Part shown: positions 8,074 through 17,978 of the stretch, piece by piece
Position numbering within the stretch: position 1 is the first letter of the stretch
Layout of the letters: each line of letters begins with the position of its first letter
Assembly (NCBI GenBank): GCA_945863605.1
Contig: CAMAZP010000005.1
Span: forward strand, 1 to 64,000
DNA length: 64,000 nt
Origin: Chitinophaga pinensis
GTDB lineage: Bacteria; Bacteroidota; Bacteroidia; Flavobacteriales_D; Crocinitomicaceae
Reading direction: 5' to 3'
The notes under the pieces: model-generated
Told to the model about the DNA's origin: nothing
Seen by the model: the letters and a program-made list of their open reading frames with translations, nothing else
Databases searched by the model: none
Position numbers and translations under genes: made by a program

Positions 8074-11000
8074 ATGAAATTTTATTTTAGTTTACTACTA
8101 ACAATTTTATGTTTTACATACAATATAAATGCGCAAATCTCAAAAGGAGTTAAGCAATTAAATAATCAAAGTCATCTAGGTAAAACTTTAATTGAAAATA
8201 AAGGTCAGTGGCCAAATGGAGTTGTTTTTCGCGCTAACATGGATGGAGGAAAATTATGGATGCTTGAAAATAAAATGATTTTTCATTTGCAAGATTATTC
8301 TTCGATGCACAAAGCACATGCTATGAGTACTCCTGGCTATACAGGAGAAACAATTAAAGAAACATTGGTCCATTTAAATTTTGTTGGCTCAAAAAAAGCA
8401 ATTGAAATAAAAAAAAATAACCCAACTGATTTTTATTATAATTATTTTATAGGTTCAGATCAAAGCAAATGGGCATCTGATGTACATGGTTTTGAGTCAG
8501 CTGTATTCAAAGAGTTTTATTCTGGAATTGATTTTAAAATTACAGGACAAGGCGATGAGGTTAAATATGAATTTGTTGTTCATCCAAAAAATAATCCATC
8601 AGTAATAAAATTAAATTATGCAGGTCATAATGGACTTAGAGTTGATAAAAAAGGTAATTTAGTTATCGATACCGATTTAGGTAAAATCATAGAAAATAAG
8701 CCTTATGCTTATCAAATTATCGAAGGAAAAAAAAAGGAAGTAACTTGTAAATTTAATATCGAGGGAGACAATGTCACTTTTGATTTAGGTAAATTCAATA
8801 TAAATTTCGAATTAGTAATCGATCCTGTTTTAGTTTTCTCAACATATAATGGAGCTAGTTCTGATAATTTTGGAATGACAGCAACCTATGGACATGATGG
8901 TTCAGCTTATTCAGGGGGTATTGTTTACGGAAATAATTTCCCTATTCCTGATTCATTGACCTATGATATTACATCTAACTTCAATGTTATAGCTGGTTCG
9001 TATGGTGTAACAGATGTATTTATCACTAAATTTAATGCAACAGGTACACAAATGCTATGGAGTACGTTTATTGGAGGTGGAGACAATATTGAGGGAACTG
9101 AAACAGTCCATAGTATGATTTGCGATTTGAATGATAATCTTTATTTTTTCGGTGCAACATCAAGTATTGATTTCCCTACAACTGCAAATTCTTTTAATCA
9201 AACTCACAACGGAGGTAGTATTGCTCAATTCTTTTTTAATGGTGTATACTATTCTAATCAAGGTACCGATATTTTTGTTTCAAAATTAAGTACTGATGGT
9301 TATAATTTGTTAGGTTCAACATTAGTAGGTGGTTCAGGAAATGATGGGGTTAATTATACAGATGCTTCTCTTCCCTATAATTCTGTAAATGCTTATAGTG
9401 GATTAATCTCAAATTATGGTGATCAATTTAGAGGTGAAATTATGCTCGATCAAAATAATAATATATTGATTGCATCCTGTACTAAATCAAATGATTTTCC
9501 AACAGCTAATGCTGTACAAGGTACAAACGGGGGACAACAAGATGGAGTTGTTTTTAAGTTAGCCGCTAATTTTCAAAGTTTACTTTTCTCAAGTTATTAT
9601 GGCGGAACAGATGATGATGCTTGTTATTCATTAAAAGTTGATGGTTTTGATAATATAATTTTTGCGGGTGGTACAAAATCGAATAATCTAATAGCAACAA
9701 CAGGAGGTTGGCAATCAACATTTGCAGGAGGAACTACAGATGGTTTTGTTGTTAAACTTCCACCAACCGGAAATAATATCACACAAGCAAGTTATATTGG
9801 TAGAAATCAATATGATCAAGTTTTTTTTGTTGAAGTAGATAGAGATGATAACATATTTTTGTTAGGACAATCAGTTGGTGGTACTTTCCCAGTTGTTAAC
9901 GCACCATTTTCAAACGGTAATAGCAGTAATTTTATTATAAAATTAAATCCATCTTTAAATACAAATATGGCTTCAACAAGATTTGGAAATGGAAGCACAT
10001 CAATACACATCTCTCCTGCTGCATTTCTTGTTGATGTATGTGGAAATATTTATGTTTCCGCATGGGGTGCAAATATCTTACAAAGCACTGGTTTAAATGG
10101 AATGCCAGTAACTCCTGATGCTTTTCGTCTTACACCACCAAATGGATTTGATTTTTACTTATTGGTAATTGAGCGTAATTTTGGAGGAATTCTTTATGGT
10201 ACATACATTGGCGGCAATCAATCACAAGAACATGTTGATGGAGGTACCTCAAGATTTGATAAAAATGGAATTGTATATCAATCGGTTTGTGCTGGTTGTG
10301 GTAGTTATGATGATTTCCCCACTACTCCTGGAGCATGGTCAGCAATCAACAATAGCTCTAATTGTAATAATGCAATATATAAATTCGATACTGGTGTAAT
10401 ACCCAATGCTGAATTTACAACCGATCAAGTTATTGGATGTCAAAATTTCACCGTAAACTTCAATAATATTTCCTCGGAAGACGACACCTTTATTTGGGAT
10501 TTTGGGAATGGTGTAGTTGATTCCATAACCTTTAATCCAACGGTTACATTCGAAATACCTGGAACTTATCAAGTTAATCTATATGTTAAAGATAGTTTTT
10601 GTCTGATAGTAGATACAGCTCAAATTACTATAACAGTAATAGATTCAATAATAATTGATTTGCCTGATACATTAAAATTATGCAATTCTTTACCATCTCA
10701 ATTAACTGTAAATAGTTATGGAACAGGTGATTATTTTATTTGGTCCTCTTCTCCAAATTTTACAAATCCTTTAAATATTCCAACTGATTCTTCAATCATA
10801 GTCTCTCCACCAGAAGCAAAGTATTACATAAAAGTGGGAAATCAATATTGTGACAAAATTGATAGTGTCGTAGTTGTTTTTGATGTTCCACCAATTGCAG
10901 AAATAACACTAAATAATCAACAGGGATGCTCACCATTGACTATCACACTCACCAATTCCTCCGTACAAACAAGTTATTTCTTATGGGATTTTGATAATGG

Positions 11001-12153
11001 GTCTTTAGATTCTATAAATGTAACAACTTCAGTAACTTATTCGGTACCGGGAAACTATCAAATAATTCTAACTATTGTTGATGACGATTGTTTAGTAAAT
11101 GACTCAGATACAGTTACAATTGATGTTTTTCCAAGTATTGTAATAAGTTTAGTAGATACCATTTCTTTATGTACATCAGTACCAATTAATTTTAACCCAA
11201 CTATTAGTGGTGGAGCCTCTGAATTTATTTGGTCAACTTCCAATCAATTCAATGACACATTAAATAATGATTTGTCACAAGCAGAGATAACAATTAATGA
11301 CCCCGTGACTGGTTACTATTATATTCATGCTACAAATGGAAATTGTGAAAATATTGATAGTGTTTATGTTGAATTTACAAGTGCTAGTTTGTCGTTAATT
11401 GGAGACAATTTGATCTGCCTAGGTGAAACAACAAATATAATAGCAACTAGTAATGACCCTAACATTACTTTTATACATTCGTGGTCACCATCAAGTATTA
11501 TTGTTAACCCAACCACTAATAATATTGTACAAGTAAATCCAAGTACATCACAATACCTGTATTTAGATGCAAATTCATCAAATGGTTGTTTTATTCAAGA
11601 TTCAATTTATATTTCAGTTTCAACAATAGATCCTGCAAATGTTGTTGCAAGTACTTCACAAACAATAGTATCTCCAGGAACAACGGTTGTTTTAAGTGGT
11701 AATCCTTCAGGAATGAATTCTTATTCTTGGACACCAACACTAGGTTTAGCGACTCCAAACACTCAATCAACCAATGCTTTGGTGAATGAAACAACAATTT
11801 TCACCTTGACTGTTTCTGATGGAATATGTGATGTCTCAGATACGGTTGAAGTTAAGGTTTACACAATCATTTGTGAAGATCCCTATGTTTTTATTCCAAA
11901 TGCATTTACACCAAATGGTGACAATTACAACGATGTATTGTATGTTAGAGGAATATGGATTGAAAAAATGATTTTCAGGGTTTTTGATCGCTGGGGAGAA
12001 ATGGTATTTGAATCTACAGATCCCAATATTGGTTGGGACGGTGTTTTTAGAGGGAAAAAATTAGATCCAGATGTTTACGATTATTATTTAGATGTTACGT
12101 GTATTGGAGGTTTGCAGTCCATCACGAAAGGAAATGTTACGTTAATGAAATAA
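8074..12153 (+). CDS. Giant T9SS type B cargo: SBBP repeats, PKD-like domains, gliding-motility C-terminal domain
   Basis: 1359 residues. In order: signal peptide (about 1-20, ending NINA), an N-terminal domain with LIENKGQWPNGVVFRANMDG that is common at the head of these proteins (about 35-260), a run of seven-bladed-propeller-like SBBP repeats with W-S-T-F-I-G-G and DFPT motifs (about 260-780), two PKD domains (IWDFGNG near 808 and LWDFDNG near 970) with Ig-like spacers containing paired Cys, and a C-terminal sorting domain (about 1270-1359) with FIPNAFTPNGDNYNDV, FDRWGE and GWDG. The last is the gliding-motility-associated domain of type B T9SS cargo, which stays at or near the cell surface. 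The role may be adhesion or matrix building; no catalytic motif is seen. Confidence 0.9.
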   Translation: MKFYFSLLLTILCFTYNINAQISKGVKQLNNQSHLGKTLIENKGQWPNGVVFRANMDGGKLWMLENKMIFHLQDYSSMHKAHAMSTPGYTGETIKETLVHLNFVGSKKAIEIKKNNPTDFYYNYFIGSDQSKWASDVHGFESAVFKEFYSGIDFKITGQGDEVKYEFVVHPKNNPSVIKLNYAGHNGLRVDKKGNLVIDTDLGKIIENKPYAYQIIEGKKKEVTCKFNIEGDNVTFDLGKFNINFELVIDPVLVFSTYNGASSDNFGMTATYGHDGSAYSGGIVYGNNFPIPDSLTYDITSNFNVIAGSYGVTDVFITKFNATGTQMLWSTFIGGGDNIEGTETVHSMICDLNDNLYFFGATSSIDFPTTANSFNQTHNGGSIAQFFFNGVYYSNQGTDIFVSKLSTDGYNLLGSTLVGGSGNDGVNYTDASLPYNSVNAYSGLISNYGDQFRGEIMLDQNNNILIASCTKSNDFPTANAVQGTNGGQQDGVVFKLAANFQSLLFSSYYGGTDDDACYSLKVDGFDNIIFAGGTKSNNLIATTGGWQSTFAGGTTDGFVVKLPPTGNNITQASYIGRNQYDQVFFVEVDRDDNIFLLGQSVGGTFPVVNAPFSNGNSSNFIIKLNPSLNTNMASTRFGNGSTSIHISPAAFLVDVCGNIYVSAWGANILQSTGLNGMPVTPDAFRLTPPNGFDFYLLVIERNFGGILYGTYIGGNQSQEHVDGGTSRFDKNGIVYQSVCAGCGSYDDFPTTPGAWSAINNSSNCNNAIYKFDTGVIPNAEFTTDQVIGCQNFTVNFNNISSEDDTFIWDFGNGVVDSITFNPTVTFEIPGTYQVNLYVKDSFCLIVDTAQITITVIDSIIIDLPDTLKLCNSLPSQLTVNSYGTGDYFIWSSSPNFTNPLNIPTDSSIIVSPPEAKYYIKVGNQYCDKIDSVVVVFDVPPIAEITLNNQQGCSPLTITLTNSSVQTSYFLWDFDNGSLDSINVTTSVTYSVPGNYQIILTIVDDDCLVNDSDTVTIDVFPSIVISLVDTISLCTSVPINFNPTISGGASEFIWSTSNQFNDTLNNDLSQAEITINDPVTGYYYIHATNGNCENIDSVYVEFTSASLSLIGDNLICLGETTNIIATSNDPNITFIHSWSPSSIIVNPTTNNIVQVNPSTSQYLYLDANSSNGCFIQDSIYISVSTIDPANVVASTSQTIVSPGTTVVLSGNPSGMNSYSWTPTLGLATPNTQSTNALVNETTIFTLTVSDGICDVSDTVEVKVYTIICEDPYVFIPNAFTPNGDNYNDVLYVRGIWIEKMIFRVFDRWGEMVFESTDPNIGWDGVFRGKKLDPDVYDYYLDVTCIGGLQSITKGNVTLMK

Positions 12154-12168
12154 CTTTTAAAATTAAAA

Positions 12169-13248
12169 ATGAAGAAAATTATCACCCCAAAATCAGAAAA
12201 ATTTTTAGAAAACTACTTGAATAATGCAAGTCCAACAGGTTTTGAATCAGAAGGTCAGAAAATGTGGTTGGATTATGTAAGACCTTATATCGATGAGTAT
12301 TTTGTCGATAATTACGGTTCCGTTGCTGCAATCATCAACCCAGGAATGGATTACAAAGTAGTGATTGAAGCACATGCTGACGAAATTTCTTGGTTTGTGC
12401 ATTACATCACAAAAGATGGCTTTATTTACTTGAAACGAAATGGTGGTTCTGATCACATGATTGCTCCTTCAAAACGAGTGAATATTCACACTGACAAAGG
12501 AATTGTGAGAGCTGTTTTTGGTTGGCCGGCAATTCACATGCGTCATACAAAAGAAGAAACACCAAGTATGAAAAATATTTTTTTAGACTGTGGTTGTGCT
12601 TCAAAAGAAGAAGTGGAAGCTTTGGGAGTTCACGTAGGTTGCGTCGCGACTTTCGAAGATGAATTTATGATTTTAAATAAAAATAAATACGTTGGTCGCG
12701 CTTTAGATAATAGAGTAGGAGGGTTTATGATTGCTGAAGTCGTACGTTTATTGAAAGAATCAAAAACGAAATTGCCTTTTAGTTTATACGTTGTGAATGC
12801 AGTTCAAGAAGAAATTGGTTTGCGAGGAGCAGAAATGATTGCGCATAAAATTAAGCCTGATGTTGCTTTAATCACAGATGTTTGTCACGACACAGCGACA
12901 CCAATGGTTGATAAAATTGAAAATGGCGACCAACAATCAGGAAAAGGTCCAGTGTTAACTTACGGTCCTGCCGTACAAAATAATTTCTTGAAATTAATTA
13001 TTAAAGCTGCTGATAAAAATAAAATACCATTTCAACGTGCTGCTGTTTCTCGATCTACAGGAACAGACACAGATGCCTTTGCTTATTCAAATGATGGAGT
13101 AACTAGCGCACTTATTTCATTGCCATTGCGTTATATGCACACAACAGTAGAAATGGTTCAAAAAGAAGACGTTGAAAATTGCATCCGATTGATTTTTGAA
13201 ACTTTAAAAACTATAAAAGATGGACAGGATTTTAGGTATCTGAAATGA
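12169..13248 (+). CDS. M42 family metallo-aminopeptidase
   Basis: 359 residues, the size of TET/glutamyl-aminopeptidase-like M42 enzymes, which form large dodecamers and trim peptides in the cytoplasm. Metal and catalytic residues are in place: H69 and D71 (EAHADEISW), bridging D180 (RALDNRVGG), catalytic and metal E214-E215 (NAVQEEIGLRG), D237 (ITDVCHD) and the late His in RYMHTTVEM. No signal peptide. It starts 15 nt after the giant T9SS gene and may be read through from it, but no functional link is evident. Confidence 0.93.
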   Translation: MKKIITPKSEKFLENYLNNASPTGFESEGQKMWLDYVRPYIDEYFVDNYGSVAAIINPGMDYKVVIEAHADEISWFVHYITKDGFIYLKRNGGSDHMIAPSKRVNIHTDKGIVRAVFGWPAIHMRHTKEETPSMKNIFLDCGCASKEEVEALGVHVGCVATFEDEFMILNKNKYVGRALDNRVGGFMIAEVVRLLKESKTKLPFSLYVVNAVQEEIGLRGAEMIAHKIKPDVALITDVCHDTATPMVDKIENGDQQSGKGPVLTYGPAVQNNFLKLIIKAADKNKIPFQRAAVSRSTGTDTDAFAYSNDGVTSALISLPLRYMHTTVEMVQKEDVENCIRLIFETLKTIKDGQDFRYLK

Positions 13249-13269
13249 TGATTTAAATAAAAAGTAATT

Positions 13270-13743
13270 TTAAAACTGAAAATAAATAAACTCTTTTTCC
13301 TTTTTAGATTTCTGATACTTTTCAAAACAACCATACTTTTTAGCTCGCTTTTTTGTGTTGATAATTAGCTCTTTATCAGCTTCGAAATCTTCAATTTTAC
13401 CTTCAATTCGATACCAAGTCCAAAGTTCTTTCGTTTCATTATAGTACATTTTCATAAAATTTTCACTTTCAAAGTTGATATGCGCCTTTCGCTCCGCAAT
13501 AGAATCCTTGAAAGTGTAATTATCCTCATATTTTAAGGTGTCGCCATTGAACTCAAATGGAAACGGACAGGTAACAAAACTATCAATGGATGAATATTTA
13601 AGTGTTTGATTTTTAATGTGTAATTCAACATAAAACCCTTCTTCTGAACAAGCGTACCAACTACCAGTAAAACGATTTTGTATTTGGCAGAAATTAAATC
13701 TATGACAAAGCAATAAAATAACCACAATTAGAAAAGACTTCAT
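13270..13743 (-). CDS. Small exported hypothetical protein, 157 aa
   Basis: The N-terminus MKSFLIVVILLLCHRFNFCQ is a signal peptide. The mature part starts with a Phe-x-Gly-x-Trp pattern (RFTGSWYACSEEGFYVEL), which resembles the first strand of lipocalin-like barrels, and ends in a charged helix rich in Lys and Glu (KYQKSKKEKEF). I do not recognise the family. It is the last gene of a three-gene minus-strand cluster with the esterase and the lipoprotein that follow. Confidence 0.6.
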   Translation of the reverse strand: MKSFLIVVILLLCHRFNFCQIQNRFTGSWYACSEEGFYVELHIKNQTLKYSSIDSFVTCPFPFEFNGDTLKYEDNYTFKDSIAERKAHINFESENFMKMYYNETKELWTWYRIEGKIEDFEADKELIINTKKRAKKYGCFEKYQKSKKEKEFIYFQF

Positions 13744-13785
13744 GCTATCTTCTTTTGGAAAATTAAATTAATAATTTTGTTGTAA

Positions 13786-14421
13786 TTATCTGATTTTGAT
13801 AAGCAATTCACTCAATGTTGCTTGCTGAATGTCGTGTTTTCCCTCGAAATGGATGGTGTTGAAACCAATCTCTTTGTAAGCAGCGATTTCAGAAAGTTGT
13901 TGTACTTCAGAATAATATTCATCTTGATCTCCTAAAACAAAGTAATTCTTACAATTGATTTCAAGTGCTGGTTTTTCTAAATCAGGAGGGAAAACAGAAG
14001 CCCACAAGATTAAATGATTAAATTGGGCAGCATTAGAAAAATACCATCTAGCTGCGGTTGCGCCTCCTTGAGAAAAACCTAACAGAATAATTTTTGAAAA
14101 TTGCTTTTCATTTTTGACTTTTTCAAGTAGCATTTTTAATGCTATTGTATTCTCTTCAATGTCTAGTTCTCGAGCTTCTTTCGTCATCCAAGAGGCACCA
14201 ACACGACCGTTATTTCCTTGTAAATAAAAACGATGCATTCCTTCAGGAGCAAGGATTAAATAGTTTTCAGGTAGAAAATCAAACTTTTTAATGAAGAATT
14301 TTGACAATTGTCCAAAACCATGTAAAGCAATTAATAAGGTGTCCGCTTTTTCAACATTACCTAAGGTGTAATAGCGCATTTTCTTGGTAACGCTTATTCC
14401 AAATTCTTGAATTTCTATCAT
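13786..14421 (-). CDS. Alpha/beta hydrolase (carboxylesterase/phospholipase-like)
   Basis: 211 residues. The fold and the likely triad are visible: nucleophile S117 in LLGFSQGGAT, Asp165 in VLGDQDEYY and His196 in EGKHDIQ; the oxyanion region is ALHGFGQ. The G-F-S-Q-G-G elbow is that of the YpfH/carboxylesterase branch. No signal peptide, so it is cytoplasmic. The stop of the upstream lipoprotein gene lies 2 nt before this start, which points to one operon. The substrate is unknown. Confidence 0.85.
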   Translation of the reverse strand: MIEIQEFGISVTKKMRYYTLGNVEKADTLLIALHGFGQLSKFFIKKFDFLPENYLILAPEGMHRFYLQGNNGRVGASWMTKEARELDIEENTIALKMLLEKVKNEKQFSKIILLGFSQGGATAARWYFSNAAQFNHLILWASVFPPDLEKPALEINCKNYFVLGDQDEYYSEVQQLSEIAAYKEIGFNTIHFEGKHDIQQATLSELLIKIR

Positions 14422-14423
14422 TT

Positions 14424-15185
14424 CTATTTGGATTCAGTAACGTATTTCCCTTGGCTTGGGAGGTAGAAAAAAATGCGTTCTAGATTAGTTGTTTTTGTTA
14501 TTTCAGGAACGTAAGTATTTAAGTCAGCATCTATAGGAATTAATCCAATTTTTGCTTTGTGAATAACAATATTTTTCGCCGCATTCACTTTTCCAGGTTC
14601 GTAAGAGAAAGAAAATGCAACGGCATCAGACGTTCCTAAACCATCAAAGTTCTTCCACTGAAAAATACGTGTTGGGCTATGATTTTTCACAAAATAATAG
14701 TCGCGATAGCTTGCAGTTCTGATCCTAAAGTCAACAATTATATCTAGATAATCGCTTGAACTAACATTTTCGAAAGAAACTTTCAAAGGTAAAAGGGGAG
14801 AAGAAGGTATGGCGATAGGAGGAGAAATCAAATCCAAGCCACCATCAAAATAAAAAATATAGTTGAAATTACCCATATAAGCAACTTCTGCTCGCTTGGC
14901 AGGATATTCTGTTAGAGCTGCTTCATTGATTGCAAATTGCAATCGATTTACGGCAATAATTGCATCTAATTTGTCGTCACCATCTATGTTTGCTTTGTAA
15001 ATTTTGAGTTGATATTTCTCTGAGGGCCCGATCTTTAAAGTCGATTCAACGTGTCTTTTTGCGAAGGCAGCAAGGGACTGTGGTTTGTCAGGTAATTCAT
15101 CTTCTGAGATAATATTTTTGGGTTTTTCATTGTTTTCACATGAAAAAAGTAAAATTGGGAATACAAAGAGGAGTAATTTATTCAT
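14424..15185 (-). CDS. Lipoprotein of unknown function, 253 aa
   Basis: The start MNKLLLFVFPILLFSCENNE gives a short lipoprotein signal with cysteine 16 as the lipid site. Residues 60-80 contain YKANIDGDDKLDAIIAVN, a D-G-D-x-x-x-D calcium-loop-like pattern seen in FG-GAP-like exported proteins, but only once. The remainder looks like a beta-rich domain of about 190 residues. I do not recognise the family. A TAAATTTG -7 box sits only a few bases upstream of the ATG, so the message may be almost leaderless. Confidence 0.7.
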   Translation of the reverse strand: MNKLLLFVFPILLFSCENNEKPKNIISEDELPDKPQSLAAFAKRHVESTLKIGPSEKYQLKIYKANIDGDDKLDAIIAVNRLQFAINEAALTEYPAKRAEVAYMGNFNYIFYFDGGLDLISPPIAIPSSPLLPLKVSFENVSSSDYLDIIVDFRIRTASYRDYYFVKNHSPTRIFQWKNFDGLGTSDAVAFSFSYEPGKVNAAKNIVIHKAKIGLIPIDADLNTYVPEITKTTNLERIFFYLPSQGKYVTESK

Positions 15186-15189
15186 GATG

Positions 15190-15197
15190 CAAATTTA
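15190..15197 (-). promoter_or_regulatory. -7 element TAAATTTG almost on the start codon of the 14424-15185 gene
   Basis: On the minus strand the box ends 4-5 nt before the ATG at 15183-15185. If it is used, transcription would begin at or within a few bases of the start codon. Confidence 0.4.
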
Positions 15198-15313
15198 GAT
15201 TTTTTTCAAATGAGAAGCTTTTCATTTTGAAAGTAGTTTAGTGGAATTGTTTTGGTTAATAATTAATAAACGAATTAAATGCCATTGAGGAGATTTAAAA
15301 GCAATCAAATGCT

Positions 15314-15321
15314 TAACTTCG
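15314..15321 (+). promoter_or_regulatory. -7 element TAACTTCG upstream of the thiolase gene
   Basis: A near match to TAnnTTTG (C for T at position 7), 18 nt before the ATG at 15340. The box lies in the divergent spacer between the lipoprotein and thiolase genes. Confidence 0.35.
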
Positions 15322-15339
15322 TGCATCAAAATTTAATCT

Positions 15340-16518
15340 ATGTCAAAAGAAGTTTATATTATTTCTGCTGTTAGGACTCCAATGGGTTCTTTTATGGGTG
15401 CATTTTCTGCAGTTCCAGCAACGGTTTTAGGTGCAACAGCAATAAAAGGTGCTCTTGAAAAAGGAAACGTTGATGCGTCAATAATTGATGAGGTATTTAT
15501 GGGTAACGTTCTTCAGGCTGGAGTTGGTCAAGCGCCTGCTCGACAAGCTGCATTGGGAGCTGGTTTAGGTCAAAATGTACCTTGTACTACTGTAAATAAA
15601 GTTTGTGCTTCTGGAATGAAAGCGATTATGTTTGGTGCTCAATCAATTATTGCTGGTGATAATCACTTAGTTGTTGTTGGTGGAATGGAAAATATGTCAA
15701 TGACTCCACATTATGTTGCTGGTAGAAACGGTACTAAATTCGGAAACATTACCATGTTAGACGGAATCACAAAAGATGGTTTGTTAGACGTATACAGCAA
15801 GGTACCAATGGGGAATTGTGCTGAGTTATGCGCAAAAGAGCACAATATTACACGTGAAGACCAAGACAATTTTGCAATTACGTCTTATACGCGTTCTGCA
15901 GAAGCATGGAAAGCAGGTCGTTTTGATAATGAAATCGTACCAGTTGCTGTGCCTCAAAGAAAAGGAGATCCTGTTATGGTTTCAGAAGATGAAGAATACA
16001 AAAACGTTTTTCTAGATAAAATCCCAGGATTGAAACCAGCATTTGACAAAGAAGGAACAATCACTGCGGCAAATGCTTCAACAATAAATGATGGTGCATC
16101 TGCTTTGATTTTAGCGTCTAAAGAAGCGGTAGAAAAATATGGTTTGTCGCCAATTGCAAAAATCGTTTCCTATGCTGATGCGGCCCAAGCACCAGAATGG
16201 TTCACAACTGCACCTTCTTTAGCTGTTCCAAAAGCATTAGCGAAAGCAGGTTTACAAACTTCTGATGTGGAATATTGGGAATTGAACCAAGCGTTTTCTG
16301 TGGTTGGATTAGCAAATATGAAATTATTAGGTTTAGATCCTTCTAAAGTTGACGTGAACGGAGGAGCAGTTGCTTTAGGTCACCCACTTGGAAACTCAGG
16401 TTCTAGAGTAATTGTAACATTAATTAATGTATTGAAACAAAACAATGCTAAAATTGGTGGTGCAGCGATTTGTAACGGTGGAGGTGGAGCATCAGCAATG
16501 ATTATCGAAAGCATCTAA
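15340..16518 (+). CDS. Acetyl-CoA C-acetyltransferase (thiolase II)
   Basis: 392 residues, the standard length. It condenses two acetyl-CoA to acetoacetyl-CoA or runs in reverse. The active-site residues are present: nucleophile C89 in NKVCASGMKA, H348 in ALGHPLGNSGSR and general base C378 in AICNGGGGASA. The covering-loop region with a Met (MTPHYVAG) fits the biosynthetic/acetoacetyl type rather than long-chain FadA. It is monocistronic: a hairpin terminator follows 18 nt after the stop. It could supply acetoacetyl-CoA for mevalonate or ketone metabolism. Confidence 0.95.
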   Translation: MSKEVYIISAVRTPMGSFMGAFSAVPATVLGATAIKGALEKGNVDASIIDEVFMGNVLQAGVGQAPARQAALGAGLGQNVPCTTVNKVCASGMKAIMFGAQSIIAGDNHLVVVGGMENMSMTPHYVAGRNGTKFGNITMLDGITKDGLLDVYSKVPMGNCAELCAKEHNITREDQDNFAITSYTRSAEAWKAGRFDNEIVPVAVPQRKGDPVMVSEDEEYKNVFLDKIPGLKPAFDKEGTITAANASTINDGASALILASKEAVEKYGLSPIAKIVSYADAAQAPEWFTTAPSLAVPKALAKAGLQTSDVEYWELNQAFSVVGLANMKLLGLDPSKVDVNGGAVALGHPLGNSGSRVIVTLINVLKQNNAKIGGAAICNGGGGASAMIIESI

Positions 16519-16536
16519 TCAAAACAACATAATTTG

Positions 16537-16565
16537 AAAGGACTGGAGTTATTCAGTCCTTTTTT
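16537..16565 (+). terminator. Rho-independent terminator after the thiolase gene
   Basis: AAAGGACTG pairs with CAGTCCTTT around an 8-nt loop and runs into a T tract. A TTG-initiated extension of the next gene would begin inside this hairpin, which argues for the later ATG at 16627. Confidence 0.85.
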
Positions 16566-16626
16566 ATTAAACAGAAATGTCAAATTAAAAAAACATGCAT
16601 TCGATTTCGATTTCCTACTTTTGAAT

Positions 16627-17967
16627 ATGAGTAATTTACCTCAAGATTTTTTAAACAGGATTGTTTCAAACCCACTTTTTGGAACTGATTTAGTGAAAGC
16701 ATTGGATGAAATTCCCCCAATTTCAGTCAGAAATAATCCGTTTAAATTGCTAAATAAATTCGATGTTTGCGAGCAGATTTCTTGGTGTGAAAATGCTTTT
16801 TATTTGAGTGAACGACCAAGTTTTACTTTGGATCCGCTTTTTCATGCAGGGTGTTATTACCCACAAGAAGCTGGTTCAATGTACATCGATGCAGTTTTAA
16901 AATCAATAGAATTGCCAGATGAACCGGTTTGCTTGGATTTGTGTGCAGCTCCAGGTGGAAAAAGTACACTTATTGCGAGTTTCTTAGAAAATAAAGGCGT
17001 TATAGTTGCAAATGAAATTGTTAGAACTAGAGCTCATATTTTAGCAGAAAACCTAACGAAATGGGGAAATTCTAACGTTTTAGTTTCTTGCAATGATCCA
17101 AAAGAATTCAATAAATTTCAGCAGCTTTTCGATTTTGTATTGATTGATGCTCCCTGCTCTGGCGAAGGAATGTTTCGAAAAGATTTGAATGCAAGGGAAG
17201 AATGGAGTGTTGAAAGTGCTGGGTTTTGCGCCATACGCCAACAGAAAATTATTGCTGATGTTTGGGAAAGTGTAAAAGAGGATGGCTATATATTATATTC
17301 AACATGCACATTCAATCCTGCTGAAAACGAAGAAAATATTCAGTGGATTTTAGATAATTACGAATGTGAAGTGTGTGAATTACCTGAATTTGAAGGAATT
17401 GAAAAAGATGTGAATGGTTTTGGAAATTATTTTATTCCAGGAAAAACGAAAACAGAGGGATTTTACTGTTGTTTACTTCAAAAGAAAGAAAAATATTATT
17501 CTAACAAGAAAAATAAACAAGTTAGAAGAAATCAAATTTCTAGAAACTTTTTCGAAAATCAGTTTTCAGAAAAAACGGAGCTTATTAGTTTTGAAGAAAA
17601 TCAGGAATATTTTGCATGTACACCAACAACATTTGAGCTTTTGAATACTATTGACAAAGATTTATATTGGATTAAAAAAGGAATTAATATCGGTAATATC
17701 CAAAAAAAAGGGCTTCAACCTGCGATTGATTTGGCATTGTGTACCGATTTAGATTTAAACTATCCAAAAATTGAACTTTCAAAACCAGCAGCTTTAGCTT
17801 ATTTACATGGCGACACTTTTCAAATAGATGGTGTATTGGGTTATAACATACTAACTTATAATGGATTCAATTTAGGGTTTGTCAAACATTTAGGAAATAG
17901 ATTTAATAATTTATATACCAAAGAATGGAGAATTCGAATGAACATTCCAAATGAATTTAAGATATAA
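16627..17967 (+). CDS. RsmF-like rRNA (cytosine-5) methyltransferase, NOL1/NOP2/Sun family
   Basis: 446 residues from ATG 16627 (MSNLPQDFLNRI, the usual family opening); the frame is open further upstream, but only through the thiolase terminator. SAM-binding motif: LDLCAAPGGKST. Motif IV is VLIDAPCSGEGMF and motif VI is YSTCTFNPAENEEN; the two cysteines (DAPC and STC) are those of RNA m5C methylases, one forming the covalent adduct and one releasing it. The extended C-terminus of about 170 residues ends in a PUA-like fold (LGFVKHLGNRFNNLYTKEW), as in RsmF/YebU, which modifies C1407 of 16S rRNA in E. coli. The exact target here is inferred. The Crp/Fnr gene follows 11 nt later. Confidence 0.88.
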   Translation: MSNLPQDFLNRIVSNPLFGTDLVKALDEIPPISVRNNPFKLLNKFDVCEQISWCENAFYLSERPSFTLDPLFHAGCYYPQEAGSMYIDAVLKSIELPDEPVCLDLCAAPGGKSTLIASFLENKGVIVANEIVRTRAHILAENLTKWGNSNVLVSCNDPKEFNKFQQLFDFVLIDAPCSGEGMFRKDLNAREEWSVESAGFCAIRQQKIIADVWESVKEDGYILYSTCTFNPAENEENIQWILDNYECEVCELPEFEGIEKDVNGFGNYFIPGKTKTEGFYCCLLQKKEKYYSNKKNKQVRRNQISRNFFENQFSEKTELISFEENQEYFACTPTTFELLNTIDKDLYWIKKGINIGNIQKKGLQPAIDLALCTDLDLNYPKIELSKPAALAYLHGDTFQIDGVLGYNILTYNGFNLGFVKHLGNRFNNLYTKEWRIRMNIPNEFKI

Positions 17968-17978
17968 AACTAATAGCT

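Noticed and set aside
16534-16626. TTG extension of the RNA methyltransferase gene
   Set aside because: It would begin inside the thiolase terminator, and the ATG at 16627 gives the usual family N-terminus.
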